Source: Streptomyces sp. NL15-2K (GTDB lineage Bacteria > Actinomycetota > Actinomycetes > Streptomycetales > Streptomycetaceae). Taken from it: a DNA stretch of 64,000 nucleotides. The notes below the pieces were generated by a model. The model was not told the origin of the DNA, made no database searches, and was given only the letters and a program-made list of their open reading frames with translations. Numbering within the stretch: the first letter of the stretch is position 1; every line of letters starts with the position of its first letter. Below, one piece after another: positions 17,538 to 26,192 of the stretch. A program made the position numbers and the translations under genes. The stretch is taken from positions 2,399,501-2,463,500 of the forward strand of contig NZ_CP130630.1 of assembly GCF_030551255.1 (NCBI RefSeq). Reading direction: 5' to 3'.

Positions 17538-18431
17538 TTGTCGGTTCTGGTTCTCGTCCTCTCCTTGAGCGCGGCGTGCTGCCTCGGCTTCGGCTTCGTA
17601 CTCCAGCAGAACGCGGCCCGGCAGGCACCGCTGAGCGACTTCCTCTCGCCCCGGCTGCTCCTCGACCTCATGAAGGTGCCGCGCTGGCTCGGCGGCATCG
17701 GGCTGATGGCGGCCGGCATGGCCCTCGGCGCGATCGCACTGGGCCAGGGCGAGATCTCCCTGGTGGAACCCCTCCTGGCCACGAACCTGCTCTTCGCCCT
17801 CGCCCTGTCCCGCAAGCAGAGCAAACAGCCGCTGGGCCGCCAGGGCTGGGCGGGCCTGACGCTGCTCGCGGGCGGGGTGACCGCGTTCATCGTGGCGGGC
17901 GAGCCCCGCGGCGGCACCGCGGTCACCGATCCGCTCCGCCACTGGCTGATCATCGGATCCATGCTGGGCCTCGCCCTCCTCCTCACCACGCACGCCAAGC
18001 GCTCCCGCCTGAGCTCCGGCCCGGTACTGCTCGCACTGGCCGCCGGCCTGCTCTACGGCGTGCAGGACGCGCTGACCCGGGTGAGCGGCCAGCGTTTCTC
18101 CGAGGGCGGCCTCATGGAACTGCTGACGGACTGGCAGCCGTACGGCGTGCTGGTGCTCGGCGTCACCGGCCTGATCCTCGTCCAGAGCGCGTTCGAGACG
18201 GCGCCCCTGCGCATGTCGCTGCCCGCCCTCACGGCGGCCCAGCCGCTGGCCGGTATCGCCTGCGGCGTCGGCTTCCTGGGCGACCGCCTGCGGACCGACA
18301 CGGGGGCGCTGGCCTGGGAGGCGGCGGGACTCGCGGCGATCGTGGTGGGCATCGTGCTGCTGGGCATGCACCCGGCGATGCCCAGCGGTGCGAGGCAGCC
18401 CGAGCGGGCCCGGGACCTGCAACCGCAGTGA
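17538..18431 (+). CDS. EamA/DMT-superfamily transporter
   Basis: About 297 residues with ten hydrophobic helices, in the DMT subgroup common in Streptomyces (GFVLQQNAARQAP near the N-terminus, LVEPLLATNLLFAL in the middle). The TTG at 17538 is preferred, with CGAGG at 17525 upstream and a protein start immediately at the first helix; the frame is open back to 17415 but that stretch is not hydrophobic. The Nudix gene follows after 23 bases. Substrate unknown. Confidence 0.82.
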   Translation: MSVLVLVLSLSAACCLGFGFVLQQNAARQAPLSDFLSPRLLLDLMKVPRWLGGIGLMAAGMALGAIALGQGEISLVEPLLATNLLFALALSRKQSKQPLGRQGWAGLTLLAGGVTAFIVAGEPRGGTAVTDPLRHWLIIGSMLGLALLLTTHAKRSRLSSGPVLLALAAGLLYGVQDALTRVSGQRFSEGGLMELLTDWQPYGVLVLGVTGLILVQSAFETAPLRMSLPALTAAQPLAGIACGVGFLGDRLRTDTGALAWEAAGLAAIVVGIVLLGMHPAMPSGARQPERARDLQPQ

Positions 18432-18454
18432 CCTGACCCTGCTTGGATGAGGTC

Positions 18455-18964
18455 ATGAGCGCTGCTGACGAGATCCTCGACATCGTCGACGAGAACGACC
18501 GGGTCATCGGCCGATCACCGCGCGGCGAGGCGTACGCGAAGGGCCTGCGCCACCGCTGCGTCTTCATCCAGGCCAGGGACGCGGAGGACCGCCTCTTCAT
18601 CCACCGCCGCACCCCCACCAAGCTGGTCTTCCCCTCCCTCTACGACATGTTCGTCGGCGGAGTGGTCGGCGCGGGCGAGTCCTACGACGACGCGGCCCTG
18701 CGGGAGGCCGAGGAGGAACTGGGCGTGACGGGACTGCCGCGCCCGGAGTACCTCTTCAAGTTCCTCTACGACGACGGAGCCGGCCAGAGCTGGTGGTCGG
18801 CGGTGTACGAGGTCCGCTGCGACCCTCCTGTACGGCCGCAGGCCGAGGAGGTGGCCTGGCACGACTTCCTGCCGGAGGCGGAGCTGGAGCGACATCTCGG
18901 GGACTGGGAGTGGGTGCCGGACGGATTGGCGGCGTACGAGAGGCTCCGCGCGTTTCGGGGGTAG
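18455..18964 (+). CDS. Nudix hydrolase
   Basis: A 169-residue Nudix-fold protein resembling the IPP-isomerase-like YfcD branch. The Nudix box GAGESYDDAALREAEEELG fits GX5EX7REUXEEXGU with all catalytic Glu residues. The N-terminus ILDIVDENDRVIG and HRCVFIQ are also typical of that branch. It probably hydrolyses a nucleoside diphosphate derivative; substrate unknown. ATG 18455 with GATGAGG upstream; ATG 18443 is in frame. Confidence 0.85.
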   Translation: MSAADEILDIVDENDRVIGRSPRGEAYAKGLRHRCVFIQARDAEDRLFIHRRTPTKLVFPSLYDMFVGGVVGAGESYDDAALREAEEELGVTGLPRPEYLFKFLYDDGAGQSWWSAVYEVRCDPPVRPQAEEVAWHDFLPEAELERHLGDWEWVPDGLAAYERLRAFRG

Positions 18965-19013
18965 GTCCAGGTACCGCCTGCTGTCCAGTCACCCGGCGTG
19001 GTTGCGGGCCTCG

Positions 19014-19032
19014 CTGGGGGCTCCGCCCCCAG
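19014..19032. terminator. GC-rich hairpin after the Nudix gene
   Basis: CTGGGGGCTCCGCCCCCAG forms an 8-bp stem with a 3-base loop, 50 bases after the Nudix stop. This short hairpin is a frequent intergenic element in streptomycetes and probably ends transcription. Confidence 0.5.
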
Positions 19033-19125
19033 ACCCCCGGGCCTGTGCCCACCCCACCACCCGACTCGGTCGGCCAAGAGGTGACCGTAGAAGCCGCACG
19101 GCGGTACAGCCGCGTACGGCGGCAA

Positions 19126-19237
19126 GGGGACGTGTCGGGGGGTGTCCGCCCGCAGCGGTTGGCGCGTCAACCCGGGCACGCTGGTAAGTGACCGATTCCG
19201 CGCCGTTCCGAGGACGGACACCCCCCGACACGGCCCC
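19126..19237. repeat. 23-bp inverted repeat upstream of DUF202 genes
   Basis: Arms 19126-19148 and 19215-19237 pair with a single mismatch (core GTGTCGGGGGGTGTCC) and are separated by 66 bases. They lie within the 389-base gap 18965-19353, which otherwise holds the hairpin at 19014 and the DUF202 promoter. The size suggests a small palindromic element or a very stable RNA hairpin; no coding potential was seen. Confidence 0.6.
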
Positions 19238-19353
19238 GACCCACCCCCCAACCGCAGGCGCTACCCGCACCCCCACCGAACCCGCACAGGCCGCCGCAGG
19301 CCTCCCGCCCAACCGCCGGAGGCACCCGGCAGCCACCCCGATAGGGTCTGGAC

Positions 19354-19746
19354 GTGATCGGATTCGCACGGAACGTCCGGCTGTGGTTCGCGCCGCAGGC
19401 GATCCGGGAAGAGGGCGGCACCCCCGACTACCGGTTCTCGCTGGCGAACGAGCGCACCTTCCTGGCCTGGCTGCGCACCGCCCTCGCCCTGATCGGCGGC
19501 GGCTTCGCCGTGGACCAGTTCCTGCCCGACCTGCGCTGGGGCTGGCGCGTCGGCCTCGCTCTCGCGCTGCTCGCGGCGGGCGTGCTGTGCTCCCTGCGGG
19601 CCGTCAACCACTGGATCCGCTGTGAACGGGCCATGCGGCGAGGCGAGGACCTCCCGGTCTCCAGATTCCCGGCACTGCTGAGCCTCGCCGTCGCGGTCGT
19701 GGCCGTCGCGATGGTGATCGTGGTCCTCGTCGGATGGGAAGGGTGA
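19354..19746 (+). CDS. YidH-family DUF202 membrane protein
   Basis: A 130-residue protein with the DUF202 signature (SLANERTFLAWLRTALALIGGG) and three membrane helices. The GTG start at 19354 is in a good context before MIGFARNVRLWF. The family's function is unknown. It overlaps no neighbour; the second DUF202 gene begins 5 bases after its stop, so the pair is an operon. Confidence 0.85.
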   Translation: MIGFARNVRLWFAPQAIREEGGTPDYRFSLANERTFLAWLRTALALIGGGFAVDQFLPDLRWGWRVGLALALLAAGVLCSLRAVNHWIRCERAMRRGEDLPVSRFPALLSLAVAVVAVAMVIVVLVGWEG

Positions 19747-19750
19747 GCAG

Positions 19751-20083
19751 GTGAGCGGAACGGCTCCCCGCACGGCCCACGACCGGGATCCGGGACTGCA
19801 ACCGGAGCGAACCCGCCTCGCCTGGCGCCGGACCACGCTGTCCAGCACCGCCGCCGCCCTGCTGGCGATGAAGACCGCGCTGCACGGCGGGACATCGGCG
19901 GCCGCGATCATCGTCTGCGCCCTGTGCTCCGGCCTGTGGCTGGCCTTCCTCCTGATCGCCCACCGCCGCATCCGCACCCTGGCAGCCACGAACAGCCCAC
20001 CCGCGCTCACTCCCCGGCACGCGGCGGCCGGGGCCCTCCTCACGGTCGCCCTCGCGCTGTGCGCGGCGGCGCTCGTCTTCTGA
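19751..20083 (+). CDS. DUF202 membrane protein (second of pair)
   Basis: A 110-residue protein with a degenerate DUF202 N-terminus (LQPERTRLAWRRTTLS) and three hydrophobic helices. It is paired with the YidH-like gene just upstream, as is usual for this family, and the two may form a hetero-oligomer. Function unknown. GTG start with GAGCAG upstream. Its stop codon is followed immediately by the 13-bp repeats. Confidence 0.83.
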   Translation: MSGTAPRTAHDRDPGLQPERTRLAWRRTTLSSTAAALLAMKTALHGGTSAAAIIVCALCSGLWLAFLLIAHRRIRTLAATNSPPALTPRHAAAGALLTVALALCAAALVF

Positions 20084-20121
20084 CGTCTTGAACGAACGTC
20101 TTGAACGAACGTCTTGAACGA
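20083..20121. repeat. Three tandem 13-bp repeats
   Basis: ACGTCTTGAACGA occurs three times without gaps (20083-20095, 20096-20108, 20109-20121), then a truncated GTCTTGG. They sit between the DUF202 pair and the His-rich gene and could be stacked binding sites or simple slippage. Confidence 0.8.
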
Positions 20122-20222
20122 GTCTTGGTGGGCGAGCCCAGTGCCCGCGCCCTACCGTCGGTAGGAGATGACCTTCATGGCCCTTCATGGGCCCCGCACC
20201 GTCGAAGTCGAAGGCGAGCACC

Positions 20223-20519
20223 ATGACCACCCTCCACCACGAACACGCCTCCCACACCCACACGCACGGCCCGGACTGCGGCCACACCCGGGTACCGCAC
20301 GGCGACCACGTCGACTACGCGCACGACGGGCACCTGCACCGCGAGCACGGCGGCCACTGGGACGAATGCGAGCCCGACGAGCACGTCTCGCACGAGGGCC
20401 ACGACCACAGGCACGGTGCGGACTGCGGGCACCCGAGCGTCCTGCACGGCGACCACGTCGACTACCTCCACGACGGCCACCGGCACGCCGAGCACGAGAG
20501 CCACTGGGACGACCACTGA
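20223..20519 (+). CDS. Histidine-rich metal-binding protein
   Basis: Small cytosolic protein of 98 residues with roughly a quarter His plus Cys, Asp and Glu. It consists of two homologous halves (HGPDCGHTRVPHGDHVDY... and HGADCGHPSVLHGDHVDY...), each with a CGH and a run of alternating HDGH/EH. It has no membrane segment and no catalytic signature, so a zinc or nickel buffer or chaperone is the likely role. ATG 20223 follows GAAGGCGAG; a GTG-type upstream extension is in frame from 20187 but lacks His. A strong terminator follows at 20600. Confidence 0.7.
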   Translation: MTTLHHEHASHTHTHGPDCGHTRVPHGDHVDYAHDGHLHREHGGHWDECEPDEHVSHEGHDHRHGADCGHPSVLHGDHVDYLHDGHRHAEHESHWDDH

Positions 20520-20599
20520 CCCCACAAGGACCCCACACGGACCCAACACGGACCCCAGACTGACCCCACGCGGACCCGCTCCTGGCCGAGAAGGCACCG

Positions 20600-20637
20600 C
20601 CGACAGCTCCCCGTCGCCCCGCGCGGGGAGCTGTCGG
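20600..20637 (+). terminator. Strong hairpin terminator
   Basis: Perfect 14-bp stem (20600-20613 with 20624-20637, core GACAGCTCCCC) and a 10-base loop. It follows the His-rich gene by 80 bases; the gap contains short imperfect GACCCCACACG-like repeats (20526-20577). Confidence 0.7.
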
Positions 20638-20680
20638 CCTATCGTGGCTCCGATCACGTTCCACTCCCCCACTGGACGAC

Positions 20681-20698
20681 ATACCGACCGGTCGGCAT
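20681..20698. promoter_or_regulatory. Candidate TetR operator before the phosphotransferase/ACAD operon
   Basis: ATACCGACCGGTCGGCAT is an 18-base palindrome broken at one pair. It lies 40 bases before ATG 20738, a usual position for a TetR repressor site. A related sequence (CATACCGACCG) is present at 26193-26208 before the SDR gene of the same group. Confidence 0.6.
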
Positions 20699-20737
20699 CA
20701 TTGGTCAGGTCGCGTTCACCCGCCCGTAGGAGCATTG

Positions 20738-21772
20738 ATGAGCCCCGACCATCCGCCAGGCCTCGACCTCGACCGGCTGCGCGCCCTGCTCGACCGTGAG
20801 CGGCCCGGCCTGGTCCACGGCCCCTTGACCGGCCGGCTGATCGAGGGCGGACGGTCGAACCTCACGTACGCGGTCTCCGACGGCACCGCGCGGTGGGTCG
20901 TACGGCGGCCGCCGCTGGGCCACGTCCTGGCCACCGCGCACGACATGAAACGCGAGCACCGGGTGATCAGCGCCCTGCACCCGACGGACGTGCCGGTGCC
21001 GCGCCCCATGCTGATGTGCGAGGACGAGGAGGTGCTCGGGGCGCCGTTCTACGTCATGGAGTTCGTCGAGGGCACCCCGTACCGCACGGCCGACCAGCTC
21101 GCCTCCCTCGGCCCGGACCGCACCCGAGGGGCCGTCCTGAACCTCGTCGACACGCTCGTGGAGCTCCACGCGGTGGATCCCGCCGAGGTGGGCCTGGCCG
21201 GCTTCGGCCGACCCGAGGGCTTCCTGGACCGGCAGCTGCGGCGCTGGGGCAAGCAGCTGGACGCCTCCCGCAACCGCGAGCTGGCCGGCATCGACGAGCT
21301 GCACGCGGCGCTCGGCCGGGAGCTGCCCCGATCCCCCGCCCCGGCGGTCGTACACGGTGACTACCGGCTCGACAACGTCCTGATCGGCGAGGACGACACG
21401 ATCAAGGCGGTCCTCGACTGGGAGATGTCGACACTCGGCGACCCGCTCACCGACCTCGGCCTGCTGGTGATGTACAGCATCCCGCTGGGCACGGCCGACT
21501 CCTCGGTCTTCACGACCGCCGAGGCTCCCGGCCACCCCGCACCCGCCGAACTCGTCGAGCGGTATGCCGAGCGCTCGGGACGTGACGTCTCCGCGGTGTC
21601 CTGGTACACGGCGTTCGCCTGGTTCAAGCTCGCCGTGATCCTGGAGGGCATCCACTACCGGTACACCCTGGGCCAGACGGTCGGCCGCGGCTTCGACCGC
21701 ATCGGCGACCTGGTCCCGGTCTTCATCGAGCACGGTCTGACAACTCTTCAAGCAGGACTCCAGGAAGGCTGA
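20738..21772 (+). CDS. Aminoglycoside-phosphotransferase-fold kinase (ACAD10/11- and LvaA-like)
   Basis: About 344 residues with the APH/choline-kinase fold: ATP-binding GRLIEGGRSNLTY, ERTR-like linker region, the catalytic loop VHGDYRLDNVLI and the Mg motif VLDWEMSTLGDPLTDL. It belongs to the group found next to acyl-CoA dehydrogenases and fused to them in animal ACAD10/11, whose members phosphorylate 4-hydroxyacyl-CoA. ATG 20738 has TAGGAG upstream. The acyl-CoA dehydrogenase begins 5 bases after the stop. Antibiotic resistance is not implied. Confidence 0.85.
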   Translation: MSPDHPPGLDLDRLRALLDRERPGLVHGPLTGRLIEGGRSNLTYAVSDGTARWVVRRPPLGHVLATAHDMKREHRVISALHPTDVPVPRPMLMCEDEEVLGAPFYVMEFVEGTPYRTADQLASLGPDRTRGAVLNLVDTLVELHAVDPAEVGLAGFGRPEGFLDRQLRRWGKQLDASRNRELAGIDELHAALGRELPRSPAPAVVHGDYRLDNVLIGEDDTIKAVLDWEMSTLGDPLTDLGLLVMYSIPLGTADSSVFTTAEAPGHPAPAELVERYAERSGRDVSAVSWYTAFAWFKLAVILEGIHYRYTLGQTVGRGFDRIGDLVPVFIEHGLTTLQAGLQEG

Positions 21773-21776
21773 GGCC

Positions 21777-23000
21777 ATGGACTTCGCGTTCGACGCGCGC
21801 ACCGAGGAACTGCGCGCCAAGCTGCTCGCCTTCATGGACGAGTACGTCTACCCGGCCGAGCAGACCGCGCACGAGCAGCGCGCGCGGCTGGCGTCGCCGT
21901 GGGACACCCCGGCCGTGGTCGAGGAGCTGAAGGCCGAAGCCCGCAGGCAGGGCCTGTGGAACCTCTTCCTGCCCGACACCGAGTACGGCGCCGGCCTGAC
22001 GAACCTCCAGTACGCTCCGCTCGCCGAGATCACCGGCCGCAGCCCGCAGCTGGCGCCGACCGTGACGAACTGCGCGGCGCCCGACACCGGGAACATGGAG
22101 GTCCTCGCCCAGTTCGGCGACGAACAGCAGAAGAAGCAGTGGCTCGAGCCGCTGCTCGCCGGTGAGATCCGCTCGGCGTTCGCGATGACGGAGCCCGAGG
22201 TGGCCTCGTCCGACGCCACGAACATCACCACGCGCATCGAGCGAGCCTCCGATGGCACGGACGAGTACGTCATCACCGGCCGCAAGTGGTACATCTCCGG
22301 GGCGATGAACCCGGACTGCAAGATCCTCATCGTGATGGGCAAGACGGACCCGGAGGGCGCCGACATCCGGCGCCAGCAGTCCATGGTCCTGGTCCCCCGT
22401 GACACCCCGGGCGTCACGGTCGAACGCGCCATGCAGGTCTTCGGCTACGAGGACCACTACCACGGCGGCCACGCCGAGGTGGTCTTCGACCACGCGCGCG
22501 TGCCGGTCTCGAACCTGATCGGCGAGGAGGGCGGCGGCTTCGCCATCGCCCAGGCCCGGCTCGGTCCCGGCCGGATCCACCACTGCATGCGGCTGATCGG
22601 CATGGCGGAGCGGGCGATCGAGCTGATGTGCCGGCGGGCGACGTCGCGCACCGCCTTCGGCAAGGCGCTGGCCCAGCAGGGCGTGGTCCACAACTGGATC
22701 GCGGACGCCCGGGTCGCGGTCGAACAGCTGCGGCTGCTGGTCCTGAAGACCGCCTGGATGATGGACACGGTCGGCAACAGGGGCGCCCACGCGGAGATCC
22801 AGGCCATCAAGATCGCCACGCCCCGCACGGTCGTCGACATCATCGACCGGGCGATCCAGCTGCACGGCGCGGGCGGGGTGAGCCAGGACTTCCCGCTGGC
22901 CGAGCTGTACGCAGTCGCCCGCACCCTGATGATCGCCGACGGCCCGGACGAGGTGCACCAGCGGTCGCTGGGGCGGCGGGAGCTGAAAAAGTACCTGTGA
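21777..23000 (+). CDS. Acyl-CoA dehydrogenase (ACAD11/LvaC-like)
   Basis: A 407-residue FAD enzyme of the acyl-CoA dehydrogenase fold, of the long-chain/ACAD11 type: AFAMTEPEVASSDATNI and YVITGRKWYISGA in the FAD-binding middle domain, and QLHGAGGVSQDFPLAELYA at the C-terminal end. Coupled to the kinase by a 4-base spacing. In 4-hydroxyacid pathways the partner of the kinase acts on the phosphorylated acyl-CoA; alternatively it is a conventional beta-oxidation enzyme. A perfect terminator follows. Confidence 0.88.
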   Translation: MDFAFDARTEELRAKLLAFMDEYVYPAEQTAHEQRARLASPWDTPAVVEELKAEARRQGLWNLFLPDTEYGAGLTNLQYAPLAEITGRSPQLAPTVTNCAAPDTGNMEVLAQFGDEQQKKQWLEPLLAGEIRSAFAMTEPEVASSDATNITTRIERASDGTDEYVITGRKWYISGAMNPDCKILIVMGKTDPEGADIRRQQSMVLVPRDTPGVTVERAMQVFGYEDHYHGGHAEVVFDHARVPVSNLIGEEGGGFAIAQARLGPGRIHHCMRLIGMAERAIELMCRRATSRTAFGKALAQQGVVHNWIADARVAVEQLRLLVLKTAWMMDTVGNRGAHAEIQAIKIATPRTVVDIIDRAIQLHGAGGVSQDFPLAELYAVARTLMIADGPDEVHQRSLGRRELKKYL

Positions 23001-23014
23001 GCTCTTGCGTTGCT

Positions 23015-23061
23015 CCCGGTGTAAGGGGCGGCTGTCAGTGGCAGCCGCCCCTTACACCGGG
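23015..23061. terminator. Bidirectional terminator between convergent genes
   Basis: Perfect 20-bp stem (23015-23034 with 23042-23061, core GTGTAAGGGGCGGCTG) with a 7-base loop, placed between the acyl-CoA dehydrogenase stop and the convergent TetR stop. It can serve both strands. Confidence 0.8.
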
Positions 23062-23068
23062 AAACGCC

Positions 23069-23734
23069 CTACGGTCGCAGCGCCCGCAGCAGCAGGTCCG
23101 CCAGATGATCGGCGACCTCCTGGGGGCTGAGAGGGCCGTCGGGCCGGTACCAGGTCGACAGGTGGTGGACGGAGCCGAAGTGGTAGTCCACCACCAGGTC
23201 GGCAGGGGTCGCCTTGGAGAAGACGCCGACCTCCTGACCCTCCTCGATCAGCGCCCGGAACCGCTCGTGGTACCGGCGCCGCTCGGCACGCACCTGCTTG
23301 TTCTTCTCCGGACTCAGGTGGTGCATCGAGCGCCAGAAGATCATCGCGTCGTCGAGCTTGTCGATCGTCGTGACGACGACGTCGGCCGCCGCGTCCCTCA
23401 GCCGCTTCTCGACGGGCTCGTCGGCGTCCGCGAAGGCATCGAGTCTCTCCTGCTGGACGCGCAGCACGCGCGCGTACACCTCGTGCAGGAGGTCGTCCTT
23501 GGAGCCGAAGTAGTGGTACAGCGCCCCCTTGGTGACGCCGGCCGCCTCGACGATCTCCTGCACCGAGGTGCGGTCGTAGCCCTGCTCGGCGAAGAGCCGG
23601 GTGGCGGCGGCCAGCAGCCGCTGCGGCACGGGAGTCCCGTCACCGTCCGTTGTCCTGGGCACTGCCGCCACCTGCCTTCCGAGTCCTTCTTCTGTTGCTT
23701 TTCTGTTGCTACTGCTGTTGCCGCTTGTCGTCAT
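23069..23734 (-). CDS. TetR/AcrR-family regulator of the acyl-CoA gene group
   Basis: About 221 residues with an N-terminal TetR helix-turn-helix (RLFAEQGYDRTSVQEIVEAAGVTKGALYHYFGSKDDLL) and a helical ligand domain resembling fatty-acid-responsive repressors. The start is uncertain: ATG 23734 overlaps the end of the acyl-CoA synthetase by 26 bases; GTG 23671 after GGAAGG is also possible and would remove a Ser-rich leader. Its location inside the group, with palindromes at 20681 and 26193, suggests it represses both transcripts and responds to an acyl-CoA. Confidence 0.85.
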   Translation of the reverse strand: MTTSGNSSSNRKATEEGLGRQVAAVPRTTDGDGTPVPQRLLAAATRLFAEQGYDRTSVQEIVEAAGVTKGALYHYFGSKDDLLHEVYARVLRVQQERLDAFADADEPVEKRLRDAAADVVVTTIDKLDDAMIFWRSMHHLSPEKNKQVRAERRRYHERFRALIEEGQEVGVFSKATPADLVVDYHFGSVHHLSTWYRPDGPLSPQEVADHLADLLLRALRP

Positions 23735-25388
23735 GCGTGCGGGAACGCAGTTCCCGACGGAGGATCTTCCCACTCGCCGTCTTCGGCAAGTCGGGCAGGA
23801 CCTCCACCTGGCGCGGGGATTTGTAAGCGGCCAGTCTGTCCTTGCAGTACGCGGCGAGCGTATCGGGGTCCGTCTCGGCACCCGGACGCAGGCTGATGTA
23901 GGCCTTGACGGTCTCGCCGCGGTACCCGTCGGGCACGCCGACGACGGCCGCCTCGCGCACCGCCGGGTGCGTGTACAGCACGTCCTCGACCTCGCGCGGC
24001 CACACCTTGAAGCCGGACGCGTTGATCATGTCCTTCTTGCGGTCGACGACGTACAGCCAGCCCTGGGGATCCATGAAGCCGACGTCGCCGGTACGCAGTT
24101 CCCCGTCGGGGAAGGTCTCGGCGGTGGCCTCCGGGCGCCGCCAGTAGCCGGGGACGACCTGCGGCCCTCGTACGACGATCTCTCCCTGCTCGCCGAAGGG
24201 CACCTCCCGGCCCTGGTCGTCGAGGATCCGGACGACCGTGTCGGGGCCGGGCACGCCCACCGCCAGCGTCCCGGAGGCCGGGTCGACGGGTGCTTCCAGG
24301 CCGGGCGGCACGGAGGCGCAGGGGGCGGTGCACTCGGTCAGCCCGTAGCCGTTGCGGATGTACGGCCCGAAGCCGGCCCGGAACTTCTCCACCAGGGCGG
24401 GCGGCAGCGGCGCGCCGCCCGAGGAGATGTTGGCGAAGGACGAGAAGTGGTCCGGCGTGACGGACGGGTGGGCGGCCAGCGCAATGAAGGCGGTCGACGG
24501 GCCGACCGTGTAGTGGGGCCGGTGCTCGGCGAACGCGTCCAGCACCACGCCCGCCTCGAAGCGGTACGCCAGGACCAGCGTGCCCGCGCTGTTCAGGCAG
24601 GCGCCGAGCTGGCAGACCATGCCGGTGATGTGGAACAGCGGCGCCATCGCGAAGTAGACGGGCGCCTCGGGCAGGGCCAGCCCGGTCCGCTGCCGCTCGG
24701 CGTTGTGCATGATGTTGCCGTGCGTGTTGGTGGCGCCCTTGGGGGCGCCGCTGGTGCCCGAGGTGTAGCTGATCAGCGCGATGTCGTGCGGGCCTGCGTC
24801 ACTGCCCTCCGGCGCCTTGTGACCCGCGCGGGCCACGGTCGCCAGGTCGTCGGCGTCCTCGGCATGCGGGAGCCGCTCGAAGGTCAGCACGCGCGCGTCG
24901 TCACGAGTCTGGAAATCCAACTCGCAGCCGGTGAGCACGATCCGCACCGGAGAGTCGGCGGCCGTGTCGCGCAGATACGACTCCCAGGCGCGGTCGGAGC
25001 AGATCAGCGCGGCCACCTCGCCGTCCCGCAGGACGTGGCCGACCTCCCCCGACTTGTACATGGGGTTGACCGGCACGACGGTCGCCCCCGCCTTCCAGGC
25101 GCCGAGCACGGCGAGCACGAAGTGCGGGGAGTTCTGCAGCAGGACCGCCACCCGGTCGCCGCGCTCCAGTCCACGGGCGGCGAGGTGACCGGCGACGGAG
25201 TCGCTCAGCTCGTCGACCTCGCGGTAGGTCAGGCGGCCGTCGAAGTAGGCGAGGAAGGTGCGGTCCGGGGTCTCGGCGACGGCCCGGCGCAGGGCGTGCA
25301 CGAGGGAGTCGGCGGGGTCGATCGGGGCGCGCTGGGCATCGTCGAGCAGGGCCAGCCAGGGCTTGGCGGCGTAACGGGAGTCGGTCAC
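23709..25388 (-). CDS. AMP-dependent acyl-CoA synthetase (class I adenylate-forming)
   Basis: About 559 residues. AMP-binding signatures are SYTSGTSGAPKGATNTHGN, YGLTECTAPC, ELRTGDVGFMD and the C-terminal catalytic Lys region KTASGKILRREL. It activates a carboxylic acid to its CoA ester. GTG 25388 overlaps the SDR stop by 4 bases, so the two are translationally coupled. The chain-length specificity cannot be read from the sequence. In the 4-hydroxyacid interpretation it is the first step. Confidence 0.88.
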   Translation of the reverse strand: MTDSRYAAKPWLALLDDAQRAPIDPADSLVHALRRAVAETPDRTFLAYFDGRLTYREVDELSDSVAGHLAARGLERGDRVAVLLQNSPHFVLAVLGAWKAGATVVPVNPMYKSGEVGHVLRDGEVAALICSDRAWESYLRDTAADSPVRIVLTGCELDFQTRDDARVLTFERLPHAEDADDLATVARAGHKAPEGSDAGPHDIALISYTSGTSGAPKGATNTHGNIMHNAERQRTGLALPEAPVYFAMAPLFHITGMVCQLGACLNSAGTLVLAYRFEAGVVLDAFAEHRPHYTVGPSTAFIALAAHPSVTPDHFSSFANISSGGAPLPPALVEKFRAGFGPYIRNGYGLTECTAPCASVPPGLEAPVDPASGTLAVGVPGPDTVVRILDDQGREVPFGEQGEIVVRGPQVVPGYWRRPEATAETFPDGELRTGDVGFMDPQGWLYVVDRKKDMINASGFKVWPREVEDVLYTHPAVREAAVVGVPDGYRGETVKAYISLRPGAETDPDTLAAYCKDRLAAYKSPRQVEVLPDLPKTASGKILRRELRSRTHDDKRQQQ

Positions 25389-26158
25389 CGGGTCGTCTCC
25401 CACTTCTGCTGGATGTGGTTCATGTTCGTCAGCCAGCGATCGGGGTCGGTGGCCCTGGCCTGGTAGAACCCGGCGACCTCGGGGTGCGGCAGGATCAGGA
25501 AGCGGTCCTCCTCGATGCCCCTGAAGAGGGCGTCCGCCACGTCGTCCGGCTCGATGGCGGTCGGCTGGAGCACCAGGTCGCCCGCGCTGCCGGTGGCCGC
25601 CAGCATGTCGGTGCGCACGCCCTGCGGACAGATCGCGTGCACCTTCAGACCGCGGTGCCGGTACGTCAGCGACAGCCACTCGGCGAAGGCGTAGGCGCCG
25701 TGCTTGGTGACGCCGTAGGGCGCCGCGCCGATCATCGTGAGCAGCCCGGCGGCCGAGACGGTGGACACGAAGCGGCCGCTGCCGCGCTCCAGCCAGCCCG
25801 GGAGCAGTTCGTGGGCCGCGCGCACGTGGGCCATGACGTTGACGTCCCAGGAGGCCGCCCAGACCTTCTCGTCGAGCGGCGCGGCGGTGTCCCCGCCCTC
25901 GAAGGCGACGCCGGCGTTGGCACAGTAGACATCGACGGTGCCACCGAGCGCCTCGCGGGCCTCGGCGACGATCGCGGAGGCGTCGCCGGGGACGGCGATG
26001 CCGCCGATCTCCTCGGCGACGGCTCGCGCCCGCCCGGCATCGAGGTCGTTGACGACGACGCGAGCGCCTTCGCCGGCGAAGCGACGGGCCAGTGCGGCTC
26101 CGATGCCGCCCCCGGCCCCCGTGACGACCACACCAGCACCCTGAACGGCTTCCACCAT
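25385..26158 (-). CDS. Short-chain dehydrogenase/reductase
   Basis: A 257-residue SDR with TGAGGGIG for NAD(P), NAG, and the catalytic Ser-Tyr-Lys arranged as STVSAAG...YGVTKHG. ATG 26158 has AAGGAG 5 bases upstream. It leads the operon SDR / acyl-CoA synthetase / TetR. A role in oxidising or reducing a hydroxy/keto acyl intermediate is likely; its exact substrate is unknown. Confidence 0.87.
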   Translation of the reverse strand: MVEAVQGAGVVVTGAGGGIGAALARRFAGEGARVVVNDLDAGRARAVAEEIGGIAVPGDASAIVAEAREALGGTVDVYCANAGVAFEGGDTAAPLDEKVWAASWDVNVMAHVRAAHELLPGWLERGSGRFVSTVSAAGLLTMIGAAPYGVTKHGAYAFAEWLSLTYRHRGLKVHAICPQGVRTDMLAATGSAGDLVLQPTAIEPDDVADALFRGIEEDRFLILPHPEVAGFYQARATDPDRWLTNMNHIQQKWETTR

Positions 26159-26192
26159 CGGTCTCCTTCGACTGCGGCTCCTCGGCGCCAGA

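Noticed and set aside
20738..21772. Aminoglycoside resistance gene
   Set aside because: APH fold is shared, but position beside an acyl-CoA dehydrogenase and sequence type match the ACAD10/11 kinase group.
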